18,800 nucleotides of DNA from Jaaginema sp046541115. Lineage in GTDB: Bacteria; Cyanobacteriota; Cyanobacteriia; Cyanobacteriales; Spirulinaceae. Made by a program: the position numbers and the translations under genes. A model generated the notes under the pieces. The model was given only the letters and a program-made list of their open reading frames with translations, was not told the DNA's origin and ran no database searches. Of the stretch, positions 6,420 through 12,444 are shown piece by piece (position 1 is the first letter of the stretch; every line of letters starts with the position of its first letter). The stretch lies in assembly GCA_046541115.1 (NCBI GenBank), contig JBKHDX010000080.1, forward strand, positions 1 to 18,800, given 5' to 3'.

Positions 6420-7538
6420 CTACCCCCCAATCCGACTTAAAGCGGCATTGCGGTAGTAGTGGCCGAGGATTTGGCGGTAGTTCCAGCCCTGACTGGCCAA
6501 GGATTGTGCGCCCCATTGACTCAAGCCCACCCCATGACCGAAGCCGCGGCCTTGGACAATAAAACCGTTACCACTGGGGGTAATGGTAAACAAGCGACTG
6601 CGAAGTCCGAGGGCTTGGCGGATTTGCGCTCCACTTAGGCGAGTTGTACCCTTCTCGCCGACAACTCGCATGGTAATAATACGACCTTGGGGGGTGGTGC
6701 GTTCGGGAATAAAAGACTGAATCAAACCCACTCCCCCAATCAGGCGACTGATTTCGCTTCTCGAATATTGTTTCGACCATTGATACACGGGGGCTTGGCG
6801 GTCGTAGTCGATTACACCGCGTAGGTAGGGTAAAGGGGATGTCCAGACATCTTCAACGTTCTCTGTATGACCCCCAGAGGAGGCGTGGAAGGCAGCTAAG
6901 ATGACTTGACGGTTGTAGACCACCACTTCGCCGGAGGTGGCTTGTACGGCTTGGTGGGTGCTGCGGGCTTCGCTGAGGAGTCCTTTATAAACTTGGGTGA
7001 ACGTGGTAGTATCGAGGTCGTAGAGGGGATTGCGGTTGCGGGAGCGTTGGTACAAAGCATAAGAGCGAGCGGCCACGGCTTGGGTTTTGAGGGCTTCGAG
7101 GGGCCAAGAGGCGATCGCTTCGGCTCCGACGACGCTGTAGAGATATTCTTCGAGATCGACGTGATTAATGGCATGAAGGCGGTTTCCTTGGGCGGTTAAG
7201 TGAGCCTCACCGCGATACCAGCGATCGCCAATCCAAATAAATCCTTCTCCTTGGGGTTCGATCCACAGTTGAGAACTTTGCCAACTTCCCAAGCTGACTT
7301 GGTTTTGACGGGAGGTAACCACATAAGCACTTCCGGCGGGAATTTGACCGATGACTTGGCCGCTGCGATCGCGCACTAAAGCCGGAGTTGAACCGCCGAC
7401 AACCACTTGGGATGAGCTTTTTTCAATCGAAACTCGCAAGTTAACAGCAGCCCAAGCCCCATGGCCCCAAAAAGACCACAGTAGCAAAATAAGACTACTC
7501 CAAGCCAAGGAAGTTAGGTTAGGGGAGAGTTGAGCCAT
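6420..7538 (-). CDS. Secreted SpoIID/LytB-domain protein
   Basis: A 372-residue exported protein. Residues 1-30 form a signal peptide (hydrophobic LAWSSLILLLWSFW, cleavage near AWA-AVNL). A strand-rich N-terminal region (35-110) precedes the SpoIID domain, which includes VDLEEYLYSVVGAEAIASWP (Glu140 at the catalytic-acid position known from SpoIID), LKTQAVAARSYAL, FHASSGGHTEN (214-226) and the closing motif GRGFGHGVGLSQWGAQ (330-345). SpoIID is a lytic transglycosylase acting on denuded peptidoglycan in sporulating Firmicutes; LytB is an amidase modifier. In non-sporulating cyanobacteria the role is presumably in cell-wall remodelling or septal peptidoglycan turnover, which is inference. It stands alone, divergent from rnz. 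Confidence 0.93.
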   Translation of the reverse strand: MAQLSPNLTSLAWSSLILLLWSFWGHGAWAAVNLRVSIEKSSSQVVVGGSTPALVRDRSGQVIGQIPAGSAYVVTSRQNQVSLGSWQSSQLWIEPQGEGFIWIGDRWYRGEAHLTAQGNRLHAINHVDLEEYLYSVVGAEAIASWPLEALKTQAVAARSYALYQRSRNRNPLYDLDTTTFTQVYKGLLSEARSTHQAVQATSGEVVVYNRQVILAAFHASSGGHTENVEDVWTSPLPYLRGVIDYDRQAPVYQWSKQYSRSEISRLIGGVGLIQSFIPERTTPQGRIITMRVVGEKGTTRLSGAQIRQALGLRSRLFTITPSGNGFIVQGRGFGHGVGLSQWGAQSLASQGWNYRQILGHYYRNAALSRIGG

Positions 7539-7698
7539 TTTTGTACATCTCCGACGCGATCGCGCTCCTCATGAAGGAATCGGGATAAATGTTTTATGAT
7601 GGGATGTAACCCCTGAAGTTTTAAGGTTGATGTTGTCAAGTTTAAATCTTTTTATTGATTCTAGGGTGTTAATTTATCGGTCATTTTTTTAATAATTC

Positions 7699-8670
7699 GT
7701 GGAGATTACTTTTTTAGGAACCAGTTCCGGCGTTCCCACGCGATCGCGCAATGTTTCGAGTGTGGCGATTCGCTTGCCCCAACGAGCCGAAGTTTGGCTT
7801 TTTGATTGCGGTGAAGGGACGCAACATCAGTTATTACGCAGCGACCTCAAAAGTTCTCAAATTCGCCGCATTTTTATTACCCACATGCACGGCGATCATA
7901 TTTTTGGCTTAATGGGATTGATCGCGAGTTGTGGTTTGGCGGGTAATGCTCAACCTATCGATCTCTACGGGCCTCCAGCGTTAAAGGATTATTTGAAAGC
8001 TTGCGAGAAATATTCCTATACTCATATTTTTCATCGGGTCAAAGTTCATACGATTGCGCCGGGAATTGTTTATGAAGATGAAGAATTTGTCGTCAGTTGC
8101 GATCGCCTGACCCATACGGTTCCGGCTCACGGTTATCGCATTGCTGAAAAAGACCGTCCGGGGCGTTTTAATGTGGAAAAAGCGAAGGCTATGGGTATTC
8201 CGAGTGGCCCCCTTTACGGTCAGTTGAAACAAGGTAAAATCATTACTTTAGATGATGGTCGTATTATTCGGGGAACAACATTTTGTAGTCCCCCCGAAAT
8301 CGGTCGTAAAATCGCTTATTGTACAGATACAGTTTTTTGTGATGCGGCGGTCAATTTGGCCCGAAATGCTGATGTTTTAATTCACGAATCAACTTTCGCT
8401 CATCAAGATGCAAATATGGCATTTGAGCGTCAACATTCAACTACTACTATGGCAGCGCAGGTGGCTTTATTGGCTCAAGTGAATCAGTTGATTATGACTC
8501 ATTTTAGCCCTCGTTATGCCCCCGGTAATCCCATCCAACTTTACGATTTACTCGCCGAAGCCCAAGCCATTTTTCCGAATACCCGCTTGGCTAAAGATTT
8601 CTTGACCTATACGATTCCACGACGACGGGATACTGTCTCTACAACTGAAGCGATCGCTGGCAAAAGCTAA
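7699..8670 (+). CDS. rnz: Ribonuclease Z (tRNA 3' endonuclease)
   Basis: A cytoplasmic metallo-beta-lactamase-fold endonuclease that trims the 3' trailer of tRNA precursors. The 323 residues are full length. The zinc motif is THMHGDH (His62, His64, Asp66, His67), followed by His139 (DRLTHTVPAHGY), Asp210 (YCTDT), His246 (ERQHSTT) and His268 (THFSPRY). The exosite arm, with its KDRPGRFNVEKAKAMGIPSGPLY style sequence, is present at about 150-175. The start is GTG at 7699, since MEITFLGTSSGVPTR is the family N-terminus and no ATG lies in frame nearby. The leader region 7539-7698 is A/T-rich with TATGAT near 7593, but no convincing -35 box was found. Confidence 0.97.
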   Translation: MEITFLGTSSGVPTRSRNVSSVAIRLPQRAEVWLFDCGEGTQHQLLRSDLKSSQIRRIFITHMHGDHIFGLMGLIASCGLAGNAQPIDLYGPPALKDYLKACEKYSYTHIFHRVKVHTIAPGIVYEDEEFVVSCDRLTHTVPAHGYRIAEKDRPGRFNVEKAKAMGIPSGPLYGQLKQGKIITLDDGRIIRGTTFCSPPEIGRKIAYCTDTVFCDAAVNLARNADVLIHESTFAHQDANMAFERQHSTTTMAAQVALLAQVNQLIMTHFSPRYAPGNPIQLYDLLAEAQAIFPNTRLAKDFLTYTIPRRRDTVSTTEAIAGKS

Positions 8671-8735
8671 CTGTTTAAACTAGGGTATAAAACCACCGTT
8701 GAAGCGAAAAAAACAAGGAAACCTAAAAGAAATTA

Positions 8736-9077
8736 CTACAAATCTAATCGCCCTGTCGTGATTAGTTTCAACCCCGAAATTAACAACGCAAACGATACAA
8801 AAAAGTACCACAAACTCGTCGGACGCAACAGCACTTTACCACTGATAAAGACTAAAACAATTCCCACAATAATTAACAACCAGCCCCAACCTCTGGTTTG
8901 TTCGGAAAAGAAAACGAGCGATATAATTCCCCCCACCAGAGACAATACCGAAGCAGCCGCCGAAATATCCTGCCACCAATAAGGCGAAATTTGAGTGGTA
9001 AAGATGATATTTTGACCGAGAAAATATACTCCCCCAATCACCAAAGCTAAACCTACTAACTTTAGTAAAAAACGCAT
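8736..9077 (-). CDS. Small four-helix membrane protein of unknown function
   Basis: A 113-residue protein with four predicted membrane helices: residues about 5-25 (LVGLALVIGGVYFLG), 40-57 (AASVLSLVGGIISLVFF), 64-83 (GWGWLLIIVGIVLVFISG) and 90-107 (WYFFVSFALLISGLKLI). The few charged residues lie at the ends. No family signature is recognised. ATG at 9077 (MRFLLKLVG) gives a normal positively charged N-terminus. It is convergent with rnz, with 65 bases between the stops, and is followed on its upstream side by a gene-poor region with palindromes. Confidence 0.75.
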   Translation of the reverse strand: MRFLLKLVGLALVIGGVYFLGQNIIFTTQISPYWWQDISAAASVLSLVGGIISLVFFSEQTRGWGWLLIIVGIVLVFISGKVLLRPTSLWYFFVSFALLISGLKLITTGRLDL

Positions 9078-9469
9078 CGTAATTTTACTCCAAAGATACT
9101 TCTTAATTAAAAGAACTTGAAACGCGATCGCCTAGCAAATTCATAGGTATTTTTCCTGTTTCCAGAGATATAAAAAACACCTCTTTCTCTAGTTAGATGA
9201 ATCTCCTCAGTAATCTCACTAGGATGTATAAGCAGTTTCTATCATTTACACCGATTGATAACAAATATTAATTTGTATTAGTTGATTAAAGTCGGTGTTT
9301 AAGTAGAAACATAAACTTTTTTATATGTGACTATCGTCAATATAACACTTCTGGTTCAGTCGCGATGCCCAAAGTTAAAATTAAAGTAAAATTTAAGCTT
9401 GTCCATTTTATCAATACTTAAACAACTTTAAAAGGATAGAAACTAAGACCAACTCGGAGAAAATCATCA
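9078..9469. other. Gene-free stretch with a long palindrome
   Basis: No open frame of protein-like composition. The stretch is A/T-rich, with one HIP1 site near 9124. The only clear structure is the palindrome at 9235-9310, listed separately. A GGAGA motif near 9455 precedes ATG 9470. Confidence 0.5.
9235..9310. repeat. 76-base imperfect palindrome with three nested arms
   Basis: GTTTCTA (9235-9241) pairs with TAGAAAC (9304-9310), ACACCGA (9248-9254) with TCGGTGT (9292-9298), and ACAAAT (9261-9266) with ATTTGT (9271-9276). The outer two stems are separated by 6- and 5-base internal loops. The three nested arms are far beyond chance for such A/T-rich sequence. Candidate identities are a miniature inverted-repeat element, a structured RNA or a dimeric protein site. 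No flanking target duplication is obvious. Confidence 0.6.
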
Positions 9470-9512
9470 ATGAATAATGCCAGCTTTTGGCAACTTTATA
9501 GCGAAGCCGCCC
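9470..9512 (+). pseudogene. Possible start of a gene cut by the IS-like element
   Basis: ATG 9470 has a GGAGA motif about 10 bases upstream and encodes MNNASFWQLYSEAALT before running into the IS-like end at 9513. The frame continues into low-complexity, Cys/Arg-rich translation of the hairpin, so the original gene, if there was one, is destroyed. Fourteen codons are too few to identify it. Confidence 0.25.
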
Positions 9513-9626
9513 TTACCAAAAATCTTGGGTCTAAAGCCCCGTCCTGTCTTGCCGAGCTACAAGGTGCTACTCGCGCTACAAGATGCGCCTTACGGCGGCG
9601 CGGGGTCTCGGCGCTTATAGGACGGC
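9513..9626 (+). mobile_element. IS200/IS605-like end relic with large nested hairpin
   Basis: 9513-9540 repeats 1037-1064 at 26 of 28 positions. It opens a nested hairpin: CCGTCCT (9539-9545) with AGGACGG (9619-9625), GCCGAG (9551-9556) with CTCGGC (9607-9612), and an inner GCGCC (9585-9589) / GGCGC (9597-9601). Inside lies a direct repeat GCTACAAG(G/A)TGC (9556-9567 and 9575-9586). No transposase or TnpB frame accompanies it. Right ends of IS200/IS605 elements carry hairpins and, where tnpB is present, encode the guide RNA scaffold, so this could be a solo end or a non-autonomous derivative. Confidence 0.5.
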
Positions 9627-9685
9627 ATTGTATTATAATTAGGGCTTTCTTCAGCAAGCTTTAACTACTTCGTTAGTGAAGATAA

Positions 9686-9750
9686 AGAACCCCGGTTTCT
9701 GATGGGCTTACACGGTCAAATTAGAACATTAAGCTAGAAACCGGGGTTCT
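9686..9750. terminator. 15-base perfect inverted repeat beyond the end of dxs
   Basis: AGAACCCCGGTTTCT (9686-9700) is perfectly inverted at 9736-9750, with a 35-base loop. It lies 30 bases past the dxs stop. In RNA it forms a strong 15-pair stem. No T-run follows on the dxs strand, so it is not a classical intrinsic terminator. The sequence is also familiar as a dispersed cyanobacterial repeat. Either role is possible. Confidence 0.5.
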
Positions 9751-9780
9751 GAAATAGCGATTGTATTTCCAGATTTGATA

Positions 9781-11694
9781 TTACGACGAAACCGCAGACG
9801 CTTCTTTTTGACTAAAGAAAGCACTCAAAATCTGTTCCGTCATTTGGGAACTACTCAAGCCTAAATCCGCTTTCGATTCAGCCGGGGTAGCATGATCGAC
9901 TAAAATATCAGGAACGCCGAAACGCTTCACAGGCACTAACACATTATTATCCGCCAAAGCCTCCGTCACCGCCGAACCAAAACCGCCCATCAAGCAGCCT
10001 TCTTCGAGGGTAACCACCTTGCCAAGGCGTTGCGCCAAAGGCAGAATTAACTCAGTGTCTAAAGGCTTCACAAAGCGAGCATTGACCACCGTAGCTTCGA
10101 CACCATGTTCGCTCAACATTTCCGCCACTTGCATCGCGGAGTTGACCATCGAACCGTAGCCCAACAGCAACACATCATCACCGTTGCGGATAATTTCGCC
10201 CTTCCCGATTTCTAACGGTTCCCAACCATCTTCCATCAAAGGCACACCAATGCCATTACCGCGAGGATAGCGCATGGCAATTGGGCCGTCGGTGTGGTTA
10301 ATCCCGGTGACGAGCATTCGTTGTAACTCCGCTTCGTCTTTCGGGGCCATAATCGTCAGATTCGGCAGACAGCGCATATAAGCGATATCATACATCCCTT
10401 GGTGGGTCGGGCCATCTGCCCCGACAATACCCGCCCGGTCTAAACAGAAAAACACGGGTAAGTTTTGGATGCAAACATCATGCACCACTTGGTCATAAGC
10501 CCGTTGCAGGAAGGTTGAGTAAATCGCCGCGACGGGGCGCATTCCTTCGCAAGCCATACCTGCGGCTAAGGTAACTGCGTGTTGTTCGGCAATACCAACA
10601 TCAATGTATTGTTTTGGCAGTTTTTTCTGAAGTTTGTCCAACCCGGTTCCCGTGGCCATAGCGGCAGTAATACCGACGATTTTAGGGTTGTTTTCTGCCA
10701 ATTTCGTCAAAGTATGGGCAAAAACCTTAGAATAGCTCGGCGGGGTGGGTTTTTTCGAGGGATAAGCCTTCCCGGTTTTTAAATCAAAGGGCTTTTGAGC
10801 ATGATAGCCCACTTGATCTTTTTCTGCGATTTCGTAACCTTTGCCCTTCACTGTTGCCACATGAACCAAAACCGGGCCGTGGACTTGGTGGGCTTGTTTG
10901 AAGGTAGCAATCAATTCTGTAATATTGTGGCCGTCGATGGGGCCAAAATACTTAAAGCCTAACTCCTCGATGACCGCACCCACTTTAGGAACCGCCAGAC
11001 GCTTCATACTTTCTTTGAGGCGGTCCATGTCCGGGGAGAGGGTTTCACCCAAAAAGGGGAGGTGTTTAAATTGTTCTTCGAGGTTGTCGGACAGGAATTG
11101 TACCGGAGGGGAAAGGCGAACTTTGTTGAGATAGCGAGAAATCGCCCCCACGTTAGGGGAAATCGACATTTCATTGTCGTTGAGAATCACCATCAAGTTC
11201 GTGTTGGGGAGGTGTCCGGCGTGGTTGATGGCTTCGAGGGCCATTCCGCCGGTGAGTGCGCCATCGCCAATAATGGACACAACTTTGTAATCGTCTCCTT
11301 GGGCATCCCGGGCTAAAGCCATCCCTAGCCCCGCAGAAATGCTCGTAGAGGCGTGTCCCGCCCCAAAATGGTCAAATTTGCTTTCGCAGCGTTTGAGATA
11401 GCCTGCAATGCCGTCTTTTTGCCGCAGGGTGTGAAATTGGTTGTAGCGGCCGGTGAGCATTTTGTGGGGATAGGCTTGGTGACCTACGTCCCAGATTACT
11501 TTGTCGCGGTCGAGGTCGAGGGTTTGGTAAAGTGCGATCGTGAGTTCTACCACGCCTAAGCCGGGCCCGAGGTGGCCGCCACTGGTAGCAATGGTTTCTA
11601 AATGCTTTTCTCGAATTTGACGGGCAATGTTTTCTAGTTGTCGCACAGACAAGCCGTGCAATTGATTCGGATGAGTAATTTCGCTTATGTGCAT
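9781..11694 (-). CDS. dxs: 1-deoxy-D-xylulose-5-phosphate synthase
   Basis: A cytoplasmic thiamine diphosphate enzyme that condenses pyruvate and glyceraldehyde 3-phosphate, the first and flux-controlling step of the MEP route to isoprenoids (carotenoids, phytol, quinones). The 637 residues are full length. Visible are SGGHLGPGLG with His41, GHQAYPHK (71-78), the ThDP/Mg motif GDGALTGGMALEAINHAG with the matching NDNEMSIS, the transketolase central domain with YIDVGIAEQHAV (catalytic Glu) and DRAGIVGADGPTHQG, and a C-terminal domain ending in the usual TEQIL helix. ATG 11694 (MHISEITHP) is the family start. It is transcribed alone, with 239 bases separating it from the upstream merR-type gene. 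A 15-base stem lies downstream. Confidence 0.98.
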   Translation of the reverse strand: MHISEITHPNQLHGLSVRQLENIARQIREKHLETIATSGGHLGPGLGVVELTIALYQTLDLDRDKVIWDVGHQAYPHKMLTGRYNQFHTLRQKDGIAGYLKRCESKFDHFGAGHASTSISAGLGMALARDAQGDDYKVVSIIGDGALTGGMALEAINHAGHLPNTNLMVILNDNEMSISPNVGAISRYLNKVRLSPPVQFLSDNLEEQFKHLPFLGETLSPDMDRLKESMKRLAVPKVGAVIEELGFKYFGPIDGHNITELIATFKQAHQVHGPVLVHVATVKGKGYEIAEKDQVGYHAQKPFDLKTGKAYPSKKPTPPSYSKVFAHTLTKLAENNPKIVGITAAMATGTGLDKLQKKLPKQYIDVGIAEQHAVTLAAGMACEGMRPVAAIYSTFLQRAYDQVVHDVCIQNLPVFFCLDRAGIVGADGPTHQGMYDIAYMRCLPNLTIMAPKDEAELQRMLVTGINHTDGPIAMRYPRGNGIGVPLMEDGWEPLEIGKGEIIRNGDDVLLLGYGSMVNSAMQVAEMLSEHGVEATVVNARFVKPLDTELILPLAQRLGKVVTLEEGCLMGGFGSAVTEALADNNVLVPVKRFGVPDILVDHATPAESKADLGLSSSQMTEQILSAFFSQKEASAVSS

Positions 11695-11933
11695 ACCGAG
11701 GTAGACTTTTAGATTTTTTTTACAGGTTCTCTAAATCTATATTGATACTGTAAGGGATTTAGCCCTGAAAGCGTCAGGTCTGGATCGATATCTTTGCAAT
11801 TGGTTGGAATCAGCCCTAAATTGAAAGGTGACTTCCTGGCTGTTATCAATGGCTAGAGGCTAGAAAGTGTCAAAATTTAACAAAATTTGCTGGATTCGTC
11901 GAATGTGAGACTCAATCCGAATTTAATCAATAT
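11695..11933. other. Intergenic leader of dxs
   Basis: No gene is seen. On the minus strand the region presumably holds the dxs promoter; TATCAAT and TATAGAT stretches lie about 40-50 bases before the dxs start, but no convincing -35 box accompanies them. Confidence 0.35.
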
Positions 11934-12332
11934 TCAAGCATCGCGGTTTTCGAGGACGGTACATTGTCGTTGTTCGTCTTCTAAACTGGTACGACAGCGA
12001 TCGACAAGGGGCAAAAGTTCGTGACGAAGGGCTTGCAGCTTTTGAATTTGGTTTTCAATTTGTTGGACTTTTTGAACCAGGCGATCGTGGACTTCTCGAC
12101 AAGTGAGCGATCGCCCTTCTTTTAGGGTTAGAATTTCGCCAATTTCTTCGAGGGTCAAGCCTAAATCTTTGGCTTGTAAAATAAAGCTCAAACGTTCGAG
12201 ATCGGCATCACTATACAAGCGATAGCCGGATTCTGAACGCGGGGGCGATCGCATCAAGCCAATACGCTCATAAAAGTAAAGCGTTTGAGTATTAATTCCT
12301 AATTGGCGAGCGACTTCACCCACTTGCAACAT
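11934..12332 (-). CDS. MerR-family metal-responsive regulator (ZntR/CadR-like)
   Basis: A 132-residue DNA-binding regulator. The start is set at ATG 12332 (MLQVGEVARQLG, the family N-terminus) with GAGGTGA upstream. An upstream in-frame start at 12389 would lie inside the operator. Residues 2-70 are the winged-helix MerR domain (VGEVARQLGINTQTLYFYERIGLM, GYRLYSDADLERL). Residues 80-108 form the dimer coiled coil. Cys78, Cys113 and Cys124 fall at almost the same places as the zinc ligands of ZntR (79, 114/115, 124), so a divalent metal such as Zn, Cd or Pb is the likely inducer. No exporter gene lies next to it on either side, so the target is unclear; autoregulation is likely. It sits 112 bases downstream of the chat gene on the same strand. 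Confidence 0.9.
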   Translation of the reverse strand: MLQVGEVARQLGINTQTLYFYERIGLMRSPPRSESGYRLYSDADLERLSFILQAKDLGLTLEEIGEILTLKEGRSLTCREVHDRLVQKVQQIENQIQKLQALRHELLPLVDRCRTSLEDEQRQCTVLENRDA

Positions 12333-12359
12333 CACCGTCACCTCATCTTTGCTTTTTAC

Positions 12360-12393
12360 ATCATACCATAACCTTATACTGTGGTACAAGGTT
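12360..12393 (-). promoter_or_regulatory. MerR-type operator and promoter of the regulator gene
   Basis: AACCTTATAC-TGTG-GTACAAGGTT at 12370-12393 is a near-perfect palindrome: the half-sites AACCTTATAC and AACCTTGTAC differ at one base. Its ACCTT...AAGGT ends resemble CueR/ZntR-class operators. On the minus strand TTGTAC (complement of 12384-12389) and TATGAT (complement of 12360-12365), 18 bases apart, form the promoter. The palindrome covers the -35 box and part of the spacer. The gene start is 28 bases beyond the -10 box. Confidence 0.65.
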
Positions 12394-12444
12394 AAGAGAA
12401 ATGAGGCTTGAGACCCATTGTTTTTTGGTCACGATCGATTGGTT

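Noticed and set aside
7539..7698. Riboswitch in the rnz leader
   Set aside because: No convincing stems or known motif; only an A/T-rich leader.
9470..9664. Open frame of 64 residues starting at 9470
   Set aside because: After 14 codons it translates a palindromic repeat into an Arg/Cys-rich, unlikely protein; kept only as a possible gene start cut by the element.
10579..11559. Several open frames antisense to dxs
   Set aside because: They are shadows of the long dxs coding frame, with no start context or protein-like sequence.
12333..12389. Longer MerR-type protein starting at 12389
   Set aside because: The extra 19 residues overlap the operator and promoter; the family N-terminus begins at 12332.
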